Source: Tribonema minus (Eukaryota > Sar > Xanthophyceae > Tribonematales > Tribonemataceae). From it: a DNA stretch of 64,000 nucleotides. A program made the translations under genes and the position numbers. The notes under the pieces were generated by a model. It was not told the origin of the DNA and made no database searches. It was given only the letters and a program-made list of their open reading frames with translations. This document shows positions 11,601-21,500 of this stretch, piece after piece; positions within the stretch are counted from its first letter, which is position 1; every line of letters starts with the position of its first letter. The stretch lies in the NCBI GenBank assembly GCA_017506865.1, contig JAFCMP010000235.1:558001-622000 (forward strand). Direction: 5' to 3'.

Positions 11601-13975
11601 CAGCGGCGGCTGACGGCGGCGCGACGGCGGCGGATGCGGCTGCGAAGATGTGCATCATCGCTCAGAACGGGCCGGCAATGACGCTCCAGGAGCTCACGCC
11701 CTGCGAGAGCGACCCCGGCGCGGGCCGCGGCGTGTACCTACGTCTGCGCCACCACCACCGCAGCGGCAGCAGCGGCGGCGGCGGCGGCGGCGGCGTGCCG
11801 TGGTCGGTGGCGCGCTGCCGCGTGCGGTTCGACGGCGGCAACGACGCGGCTGCAGCGAGCGCGCGCGTCTTCCGCCTCGTCGCCAGCAGCGGCGCGGGCT
11901 TCGCGGTGAGCGTCCACTGCTCTGCGCGCGTCGCGCTCGGCGACCCGTGCGACGTGTGGCCCGGAAGTGGCGCGGGGCGCGGCTCCGCGTGGGAGGACGG
12001 CAGCTACGATGCCGCGCCCGCCGGCGACTGGCGCGTGCTCTTCCGCCGCGTCCTGGGCATCGTGCCGGCGCCGCCTGCTGCGGCGGCGGCACCCGCGCTC
12101 GCTGCGACCATCGCCGCCAGCGCTGCTGATGCCGCGGATGACGGAGCCGCAGCTGCAGAGGCGCCGAGGCCGCCGCAGACGCTGTCGGTGCGGCTGCTGC
12201 TGCACGCGGCGGATTGGCGCGCCGCCGCCCGCACGCAGCTGCTGCTGCTCGACGAGGCCACCGGCGCCTCCACGCCGCTCGCGCCGTGCGGCGCGCAGGC
12301 GTTCCGGCTCGCCGCCGGCGAGGACCGCACGCTCGTCGCGGTGCTGCGCTGCGGCGGCGACGGCGGCAGCGGCGGCGGCGGCGGCGTGGCGCCCGGCGCG
12401 TGGCGGCTGCGCGTGCTGACCGAGGGTGCCGCGGCGCTGCGCTCGGAGGCGGGCGGGACGCGCCTGCCCGCGCAGCCGTGCGACTGGCGTGCACGCTTTG
12501 GCGGCGCGGTGTACGCGCCCAACCGCCACCTGCGCCTCTTCCGCGACGTGCTGGCGGCGGTGGCGCCGGGGCCGCTCGCACTGCGGCTCACATGCGCGCG
12601 CCGCGGCGGCGGCGGCGGCGGCAGCGGCGGCGGCGGCGCAGACGCGTGTTCGGATGGCCGCGACAGCGGAGGAGCTGACGCTGCAGATGCGGCGGAATCG
12701 GCAGCAGCGGCGGCGCCGTGGGTGAGGCTGACGGTCACGGACGAGGCCTCGGGGAAGGTCCTGGCGGCGGCGAGCGGCTGCGGCGAGGTGGCCATCCTCA
12801 GCGTCGCGCCGCAGCTTTCCGCTGCTGCAGCAGCAGCGATGGCGGCGGCGGCGGCAGCGAGCGAGGCGGCGCCGCCCACGGCAGCGGCTGCGGCGGCGCC
12901 CAGCAAGGGCGGCAAGGGCGGCAGGTCCGGGTCGGTGAGCGGCAAAGGCGCCAAGGGCGCGGCCGCGGCGGCAGCGGCGGGGCCGCCCAACAAGATCATC
13001 GTGGAGGCGGTCATCGACGAGCTGCGCATGGAGGTGCTGGCGGCGTGGCGTAGTCGGCGGCCGCACTACTTCTCGGGTAACGCGGCAGCGGCGGCGGCGG
13101 CTGCGGCGGCGGCAGCGCCTGCCGGTGCTGCGGCGGCGCTGCCATTGACGCCGCCGGCATTGAAGGAGGGTTTCACAGAGGCGGCCGTCGCTGGCGCGGG
13201 AGCTGCGCCCGCTCTGCCTGTGTGGTATATGGACGTGGCGGCGGGCGCGGAGGTCGCTGCGAGCCACGACTGCGCGCAGCTGCAGCTCAGCGCCGCGGCG
13301 GCGGCGCAGTGGGAGGCGGCGGAGGACGGGCGCGCCGCGCGCGCGGCGGCGCTGCTGGCGCAGGCGCTGCGCGGCGGCGCAGCGGTGGAGGCAGCGACTG
13401 CTCCAGACGATGCAGCATCCCCGGATGTACAGAGCAGCACGAGTGCGACAGCTGCAGTGCCGATGCTGGCGGCGCCGCCGCGGCCCGCGCCGGCAGAGGA
13501 CGCCGCTGCCTGGCTCGCAGCGCGCGCAGCAGCGCTCAAGCTGGACGTCGCGAAGGAGACCGCGCGACAAGCCCTGCGCGCCGCGCTGCCGCCGCAGTGC
13601 ACCGCCGCCGCCGCTGCGCTGTCCGCGGAGCCCGGTCCCACCGCGACGGTGCTGTCCGCGGACGAGCGCGCGGCGCGCGCCGCAGCGGCGGCGGCAGCGC
13701 TGCAGGCAGCGCTCGACGCCGCCGCTGCCTTCACAGCGGAACGCGGCGGCGCCGTTGCCGCCGCCGACGCGGAGCTGCGGCTGCAGACGGAGTTCATCGC
13801 GAAGTGGCACGAGCACGGTGCTGCGGAGGCGGCGGTGCCGCTGCAGCAGCGCGAGGCGGTGGTGCGCGGCATGGTGGAGCGGCTGGCGGCGCTGCGCGCG
13901 GAGGCGGCGGCGCGCGAGGAGGCCGCCGCCGCGGCGGCCAAGAAGGCGGCCAAGGGCGCCAAGAGCGCGGGATGA
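8655..13975 (+). CDS. ADGB: Androglobin-like / calpain-7-like protein without a recognisable globin domain
   Basis: Three exons fit: 8655-9911, 10678-10933 and about 11136-13975 (the last acceptor could instead be 11050, but 11136 keeps the long frame). This gives about 1450 residues against about 1670 for human androglobin. The N-terminus has LPPLPPWSEVDAP and an FADPDFELPAP stretch, then a calpain-like block with AVRLWAAGAWRSVAVDD and ELWPLLLSKALLKLA, as in androglobin. The protease Cys box is absent. The long third exon carries C2-like beta segments (FRLVASSGAGFAVSVHC, GAWRLRVLTEG, PWVRLTVTDEASGKVL), a Lys-Gly linker and a basic Ala-rich helical end (KKAAKGAKSAG), in the order expected for the androglobin C-terminal half. 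I see no globin helices and no IQ motif. Androglobins are linked to motile cilia and sperm. Long Ala and Gly tracts interrupt conserved parts. Confidence 0.78.
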
Positions 13976-14492
13976 GCGGACGCGCTTTGTGTGTCTTGAG
14001 CGGATTGAATATTGCACAGCTTGGGTGCAGATGTGTGCCGGCGCTTGCTTGTGTGCACACTTTTCGTGCCCCTTTGTGGGTGTTTTGTGTCTGTGAGGCT
14101 GCTGTTTGCAGTTGTACTATTCCACACAGCTGACATGATCGATTGGTATGCACTGCAGCGTTTGGCGCTTCCAAAACGTATCGGCAAAGGTTGGATTGTC
14201 AGCCTTGCGACGCATTTTGCAGTGACAACTGCAACTTTCCTCGCCATCCATGTTTGCACACAAAATGACAAACGGCCCGCAAAGGATGTTGTTGGCAGGG
14301 CAGATCAGAGAAGCTCTGGATGTGTGTTGTCAGCATAGTGTGCATTGCGATCACAACAGCAACAACAGGCAAGCCCCGCGGTATCCTACCATCATACCAC
14401 ACACACACTCCGCCCGCAGAGCTGCACGCGTGCCCCCCCTGCGCCCCGGCAGAGGGGGCCCCAGGGGCTACTGCTGCTGCACTACTGTTGCG
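13976..14492. other. Intergenic region between convergent genes
   Basis: These 517 bases separate the androglobin-like stop from the UPF0489 stop. The first half is AT-richer, as expected of 3' UTRs. No gene, RNA or repeat was recognised. Confidence 0.6.
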
Positions 14493-16680
14493 CTACTGCA
14501 GGTCATCCTGGCGTGACAGCGGCCCGTACACGTCCGCGAGCGCGCGCAGCACCGCCGCCTCGAGCCACGCCGCGTCGCCGCGCGGCGTGTAGCCGTCGTC
14601 CGCGGAGCGCGCGACCGTGATCACCGCGGGGCGCGCCGGCAGCAGCGCCGCCAGCAGCGCGCGCAGCTCGTCCACGGCGCGCGCCTGCGCGGCGCGCGGC
14701 GGCCGCGCCGCCGGCAGCGTCGCCGCGCAGCACGCCGCGTCCGCGATCAGCGCACGTGAGGGCTGCGGAAGCGAGCGCGCCAGCGCCGCGAAGGCGCGCG
14801 CCGCCGCGGCGCCGCGGCCGGGGGGGCAGAGCGCCGCCAGGTCCGCGACGGCGGCGGCGTCGCGCGCGGCCGCGACGCTGCCGTCGCAGTGAGGTGCTGC
14901 CGCGGGGGCGCCCTCGACGGCAGCTGCGGTGGCGCCTGACTCGCTCATCCCGAGGGCGGGCGGTGCACCGTCCAGAGCGACACCTTGTAAAGTGACAAGG
15001 GGGGTGGCATGCTGAGCGCTGCCATCGCCTGATTGCTGCGCAGCGCTGCCATCGTCGTCGGTTTCGCCGCTATCGTCCAGCCGCAGCAGCTGCGCGACGG
15101 CGGCGAAGAAGCGCGCCTCGTGGCGCACCTGCTCGGCGTGCGGCAGCGGCGTGCGCGCGCCGCGGAATACGGGCGCGCGGTACGTCTCCACCACGGTGCG
15201 CGCGGCCGCCTCGCCGAGGGCCCCCACCAACTGCTCCAGGAAGGGGTTGTTTGTCGCAAAGTAGTCCAGGCAGATGTCCAGACCCCACTGGCCGGGGGGC
15301 AGCAGAGACGCAGATAGAGGCGGTGGCGCTGGCGGCAGTGCCGCGGTGTCAGGCTCCGACGCACCGAGCGGCGCGTGCTGCTGACTCGCCGCGCCGTCGC
15401 CGCCGCCGCAGCAGACGTGTTCGGCGGTGCGAGGCGCTGCGGCTCCGCACTGTTGAGCGCTGAAGCAGTCACCGTCAACTCGCGCGCCGGCGTCGCTGCG
15501 GTGCTCAGAGGGGAGGAGCGCCGGCAGGGCGGCGACGTGCAGCGCGGCGTCGCGCACGGCGCTCATGAGCGCGCGCGCGCAGTGCGACCTGTCGTCCACG
15601 TAGTACGGCGCCTCCGTCGCGACGACGAGGCAGCCTGGCGCCGGAGGGAGTGCGAATGTGCGTCGCGTCAGGCTTGCGGTGGGGTGCTGGAGTGTCAGAA
15701 CAGGCACTTGGGCAACAGGCGGGTGACGTGTTGGGTCCTCGTTGACGCTTCAGCTACTTGTTGTTGAAAGCATTTGAAGGAGAGAGGGTGGAAGTGGCAT
15801 GCGACTGGAGCGAGCACGCATGGGGGGCACATGGGCACATGGGAGCTGAAGCGTCGGTGCATGTGCTGAATGCAGCGCACAGCACAGAACTCTGTGAGGA
15901 GGTGTGCTGCATAGCCATGTAGACCAATGCTGCGTGAGTCCAATCGTGTACCTGCGGCTGTCGACGAAGCTGTTGCTTGCGACTTCTACAAGCTTACTGC
16001 ATAGAGTTTGTGACAGCCCCACAGCCGTCAGTGTCTAGATTGCTTGCGTCTATATTTGTCATTGATGCGAGCAAACGCAGCAAAGCCAGCTGCTCACCAG
16101 TAGCTTGCGACTTGCCCACTCCTAAAGCATATGTTCCGTCCGTAAACTGGTCTGCCCATGGCGGTCGAAGCCACCAGATGGTGTCCAGATGGCCTTCGTA
16201 CACTAGTGGAATGATCCACTGGAACAGCAAGCATGAGGGGGGGAGCACACTTCCAGTTAGGGATTTCCCCATCTACTTTGAAATACCACGAGTAGCAGAT
16301 AGATGCATCGGATAGCTGATCATGTCAAGTTTCTGCTGTTGAACATCGCATCATGGCACCACGGGTACGTCAGATGCTGAGGATACATTCATCAACCTCA
16401 TTGCTGAGGATTCGTCGTGTACCTCGGCAATGCCCCCCACGCTGTTGTCCAGGGCATCATAGAGAGCTCTGGGCTGGAAGCAGATGTCAGCCTGCATGTC
16501 CTCCGTGACACATAGATCAGGGTGGGCATCAATATGCACCATGGTGATGCCTTGCTGAGCCAGCCTCTTGCGGCGCATGGCAAGATGCCAGAATGGGAGG
16601 GCATCGTGATGATCCTCCACGACATGGCAAGGGATTGTGGGCGCAGCTGCTGCTGCTGCAGTGGCGCAGTCTGCTTGCAT
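14493..16680 (-). CDS. UPF0489 (C5orf22-like) family protein
   Basis: Three exons: 16423-16680, 16098-16218 and 14493-15634, with consistent phases (0, then 1), giving 506 residues. Exon 1 has HVVEDHHDALPFWHLAMRRK and GITMVHIDAHPDL, the signature of the UPF0489 domain. Exon 2 has WIIPLVYEGHLDTIWWLRPP, and exon 3 has GLDICLDYFATNNPF. In animals the homologue is C5orf22. The HIDAHPDL and LDICLDYF motifs recall the metal-binding DxH and DxD motifs of the arginase/deacetylase fold, to which I believe the family is assigned, but the substrate is unknown. Exon 3 contains poorly conserved Ala/Pro-rich insertions before and after the LDICLDYF motif. The gene is divergent from the [2Fe-2S] protein gene. 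Family call is strong; biochemical role is unknown. Confidence 0.9.
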
Positions 16681-16902
16681 AACGATTACAAGGCAGCCAG
16701 TGCAACTTCAATAGAGGCGAGTCAACTTCGCATGTCTGCAGGTGAAAGTGGGCAAGTGTGGTGTGCGATCACTGAGAGCGGCCATCGGTGCAGGTGCAGT
16801 CGGCAAGCGTCAAATTACCAACTTAGTCAGAGTGTGGTATATGGACAACCTCGTGTACGTTGCAATTCGTCAGGGGCACACAAGTGCTGGAAGACGACAA
16901 AA
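16681..16902. promoter_or_regulatory. Shared divergent promoter region (UPF0489 / [2Fe-2S] protein)
   Basis: 222 bases lie between the UPF0489 start and the [2Fe-2S] protein start on the other strand. The region must hold both promoters. No clear core motif was found. Confidence 0.55.
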
Positions 16903-17367
16903 ATGCGCCAGTGCAGTGCAGCGTCTTCACTTGTCCTACTGGCGCTGACGAACTCCGATGCTTTCTCACCCCTGAGCATGAACCAGCAGCAGCCAATGCC
17001 GCCACAACAGCTACGTCTGAGAGTCTGCTCAGGCTCAAGCTGCGAGAGCCGTGCGCGCGGAGCCTTTGACCCATGGAAGTCCCTGTCTTCTCGTGCAACA
17101 GCAGCAGCTGCCCTGGCTGCAGATAGCGCTGTGCAGGTTGACCAGATAGACTGCATGAACGGCTGCAAACGTGGCCCCAATGTGGCGGTGTACCTGGAAC
17201 CTCATAAAGGGGGGCGCAGGATGGCGATCGAGGGCATGAGAGCTGGCGAGGCTGACAGGGGTATGTTTCAGGGCATGGCCACCGAGCAGGAGTGCGATCG
17301 CGTTTGGGCGCTGGTGCAGGTCGCAGCGGCGGGCGATGCGGCGATGGCAGATGCAGTCAACCAATAG
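16903..17367 (+). CDS. Plastid-targeted thioredoxin-like [2Fe-2S] ferredoxin-domain protein
   Basis: A single-exon gene of 154 residues. The core has C-x4-C (RVCSGSSCESR) and, about 45 residues on, C-x3-C in DCMNGCKRGPNVAVYL. These are the four cluster ligands of the thioredoxin-like [2Fe-2S] family (NuoE-type fold), found as short proteins in cyanobacteria and algae. The chosen start gives MRQCSAASSLVLLALTNSDAF, a hydrophobic signal peptide ending in D-A-F. This fits the bipartite plastid presequence of algae with red secondary plastids, where cleavage exposes an aromatic residue. The open frame extends upstream, but this Met places the signal peptide at the N-terminus. A soluble electron-transfer or cluster-carrier role in the plastid stroma is likely; the partner is unknown. 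Confidence 0.8.
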   Translation: MRQCSAASSLVLLALTNSDAFSPLSMNQQQPMPPQQLRLRVCSGSSCESRARGAFDPWKSLSSRATAAAALAADSAVQVDQIDCMNGCKRGPNVAVYLEPHKGGRRMAIEGMRAGEADRGMFQGMATEQECDRVWALVQVAAAGDAAMADAVNQ

Positions 17368-18583
17368 TACTGGAGAAGAGGTGATTATGCGCTGAAACCG
17401 TCATCAGTCAGGAAGCAGAAGAATTCTTGTACTTTTTATACTTCTAAGAAACACTTTAATCAATCAGTTTTATACACATCAAGTGGTGTCCATGAAATCA
17501 TGCGGTGACTGCTTGCGGCAGAGAGTTTGTGGATGCTTCATCACGCAGATGCTGCAGAAGTATCCCATTACTGTAATCTCATCGCAGCCTCTCCGGCACA
17601 CCCCGGCGGGAACTATTGCAATGCAACCGAAGCCACCATGTTCACAATGAACTTCGCACGAAGGATTCATCATTATCCAACATGCTCTGGCGTCTTCCTG
17701 TGCCGTGGTTCCGCATTTTTGAGCTGACATTTCTACATGTTGCCTTGAAGACCAGACTTTGTCTGGTGGCCTGGTCAGCTGCTGTACACCGCCTCTTGCT
17801 CCTGGAAGCCACCAGGCTGTAATGCGCCGAGATGTTTGCATCTGCCTCGCAAAGGCAGCAAGTGTACTGTTGCTGCCGACAGGAACACTATCTGGAGCTG
17901 TGCGCGATCTGCTGGTTGCGTCAATCATGCCATTACAGCAACCTGTGCAGCAGATGTGGGTAGACAGGGTGAGCACAAGGAACACCACTGCCAAGCGGGC
18001 TCACATCACGCATACATTCGTGATTATGTGGGTAAACAAGAAGATGGCCCTCACGCTCTGTGACTCACTTGGAGTGCTTCAGGGTAGCAGTGGCAGCGTG
18101 CGGCTTGCCACGGCACCATCCGCAGCACTGTCCTTGGACCAGGTGCCGTTGGGCTGGAACTACTTCTGGACGTGCATACAGGACTGAGGACTCCGCCATG
18201 CCTTAATGGCAGTATGGACGAGCCTATGTTCTGTCACCAATCTACGCAAGTAAACCCTGTTTTGCAGCAGCTACTCTGCGTCAGCAGCGTCAGCCAAGGC
18301 CGCGGTGCCGCCGTCCCCAGATCTCCGCGCGTGCTCTGCCCGCCGCCACACCGCAGCAACAACATCGACGCCGACAGGAGCGAGCGAGCAGCGGTGCCAA
18401 TTGCGGCCTCAGCCACTCCGCTCATGGAGCGAGTTCGTCAACACACATCCGCGCCGCCCCGGGCATTGGCCGCATCTAGAAAACCACGCCGCCCCTCCCG
18501 TGAGGGGGCGCGAGGCCCGCTCCGCGCACGCTCGCCCCGCGCATCAAACGCACGTGGCGTAAGGGGGGGTGGCGCCGCGCCCC
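17368..18583. other. Intergenic region between convergent genes
   Basis: 1.2 kb between the [2Fe-2S] protein stop and the TPR/2OG gene stop. Overlapping open frames on both strands (17479-17994 minus, 17759-18187 plus) have no recognisable domain, no clear splice context and, on the minus strand, no ATG start. Nothing here is supported as a gene. Confidence 0.5.
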
Positions 18584-21500
18584 CTAGCCGGCGGTGGCGG
18601 CGGTCTCCGCGGCGCGCTCCTCCGCGCAGCAGCTGCCCGCAGCGCCGTGCAGCCAGAAGACCACCGTCCACATGTCCTCCGCCTCCACCGCCGCGCGCTC
18701 GTTCCACACGCCCTCGCTGCGGAAGAGCAGCAGCCTGTCGGGGCGCGGCTCTACGACGGTAGGAGCGCTGTCGTCGCCGCCGCCGTCGCCGTCTGCAGCA
18801 GCGCTCTTTCTGGGCTCAACAACCGCCTGGTGCATGAGGCGCACTTCGCCGCCCATCCCTGGCAGCCACTCGTCCTCGCCGACAAAGTAGATGGCGGTGA
18901 TCTGCATTCAGTCAGGAGGGGGCGTTTGCGCTGAGTGACGCTGGCCGTGATGTGCGGCCGTGTACTGCCAGTTCAAGTGTGACCAGGAGGGGCATGGCGT
19001 GGTGGTGGTGCGTGCATGTAACGCTAGGGGTCGCGCATGCGGCACCAGATAGCAGTATGCGTTTAATGCAAGTACGCTGGCGACGCTCATGCCAGCAGCT
19101 TCCGGTCCATCTTCCCTAGCACGTCTGCCATCGAATTGTGTGATGTGAGCCTCAGGCGAGTTTGATTGCTGTCAAGTGGAGCCTCCTCGCGACATCAGAC
19201 AAGCGAACACGGTGCTGTCAACCCGCTGCTGCCGCCGCCGCAGCGGCCGCCCTCTCCGCCCCCTCCACGCAGCACGTGGCCGCGCCCCATTGCTCCAGCG
19301 GCACCCCCTATGCTGCTCGATCACCGCGCGCACGGGCACCGCAAGGGCTAGGGTTAGTGTTAGCGCAGCGCAGCGAAGCAGCTATCTTACAGCAGTGGCC
19401 GCGCCCCAATGCTCCAGCGATAACGTCTTATGCTGCTCGATCACTGCGCCCACGGTGCACCGCAGCTCTCTCACTGCAGCTCTCTCGCTGCAACTCTCGC
19501 ATCTTGAACCCCGTGCGCTGCCCGGAGATCACGCTGTCGAGGCGGCGCCCGGCGCTGCCTTTGATGGCACTCTGTCGCATGACCGCAGCTCTCTCACCTT
19601 GAACGCCGCGACGGCCGCACTTCCTGCCCCCTCCACGCAGCCCCTGTCCGCGCTCTCATGCTGGAGCTGCCCCTGACAGCGCGCGCGGTCGCATGACCGC
19701 AGCTCTCACCTTGAAGCCCGTGCGTTGCCCGGAGATCAAGCTGTCAAGGCGGCGGCCCACGCTCCTTTAGTGGCACTCTTTCACATGACCACAGCTCTCA
19801 CCTTGAAGCACGTGCGCTTGATGGTACTTTTTCACATGACCACAGCTCTCACCTTGAACCCCGTGCGCTGCCCGGAGATGACGCTGTCGAGGCGGCGGCC
19901 GACGTCGCCACCGCGCGGCAGGCGCGAGACCATGGTCGACCCCGGCAGCGCGCGCGCGAGGGCCAGCGCGGGCGCCTTGGCGTTGAGCTCGAAGGGCAGC
20001 GCGTGGAGCGCTATTACGAGCTCGTGCAGCGCGGGGTAGGCCTGTCGCGCGCGAAGCGTCGGAGTGCGCGTGTGTGTGTGATGTGGGCGGAGCGCGTTCC
20101 CCAGCCCACCAGAACAGGTGCGGGCTCGTCAACGTATTCTGGGATCTACAATGTGCTGATGCGCAGCGGCCTAAATGCTGAGCGCGGCTGGCCCGTGGCA
20201 GCGGTGAACATGTCGTTTTTGCTGGGACAGCATAGACAACCATGAGCTCAGGGGCGTCAGCGCTCCCTTACAGATGCACACGCGCGCTGCGGTGCATTCA
20301 CAGCGAGACGCGGCAGCCACAGCCCCCCCAATCGACACCCGCTGCGCCGCACACGAAGCCATCGCTATGCAAACGAGCACACACGCGGCGTCACCTGCGC
20401 GCAACCCGCTCATCGACGTCCGACGCGGTGCACAGCAAGCGATAGTTGTCCACACGGGCACACACGCGCCGTCACCTGCGCGAGCTCCGCCGGCTCCACC
20501 CACGCCATGGCCTCCGCGCCACCGCCCGCGCCAAGCCTGCCCGCGGCCAGCATGCGCCTGCAGTCGCCCGCCACCAGCTTGGGCCACTCGCCGCCCAGGT
20601 AGCCGTCGACGACGGCGACGCCACCGGCCTTGCCGCTCATGCGCGCGAGCCCTTCGACTGCCGGAAGTGTCAGCTGCAGGGGGGTGGGGGGGGGGGGGGG
20701 GGGGGGATCGGATGGTGAATGCCAGCGCTGGTGTCGGTGTGCTTGCAGGATGCGGGCACGGGCGGGCAGCAGCGCGCTCAACATTGTGTGCTGCATGACA
20801 GAGTCAAGTGTGCGAGGCGACACCCAGAGGTGGCTGTGCAAGCACACAATTTTCTTCTGTTGATCAAAGGTGCATAGCTCGCCAAACTGCCGCAGCCTGT
20901 GTGAGCAAGAAGAACATGGCGGCGAGGTCATGGCTCTTGCAATTGGTGCGCCTGCAATGATCTGGAACGAAAAGTTGATCTTTCTGGCATGGTCATGAAT
21001 GCCAAGCAGTGACACAGTCAGAAATGGTGAACAAACCTGTGCTGCAACAGGGCAATACCTACTTGCGACACTGCACATGGTCATGAGTGCCAGCTTCGCC
21101 ACACAGGCCTCCCCTCGTCCTGAGACAGGTCTCCGCAACATGGCAACATGGCATTCCCACAAGACATGTAGTGCGCGGTCTGGTCACTTCACCATACATC
21201 GAATGCGCTCACAAGTCCACAGCACATGCGACAGAGCGCTCTGGCTGAAGTTATCTGCCACAGAAAATTTGAAGGTACAGGCCTACCTGGTCCCAAGTGG
21301 CCTCGTCCTGGTCGGGCGATGCGTGCTGCGCGGGGTCCTCGGCGGCCGCCGCGTGCGCCCGCGCGTGCACCTCGCGAACCTGCAGCAGCGCGGGCACGTA
21401 CAGCACAGCAGCGTTCGATGATCAATGGCTGACGCCACGCTTAAATAAGCAGAGCCGGACCGCAGTGTCATAGCACTACTTTATCGGGGGCAGATATAGT

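Noticed and set aside
8760..14271. Very long minus-strand open frames opposite the androglobin-like gene
   Set aside because: High GC removes stop codons in several frames. The minus readings are Arg/Ala-rich with no domain, while the plus strand carries family motifs.
17479..18187. Possible Cys-containing ORFs on both strands between two genes
   Set aside because: No ATG on the minus frame, no recognisable domain, strands overlap, and no splice or conservation support.
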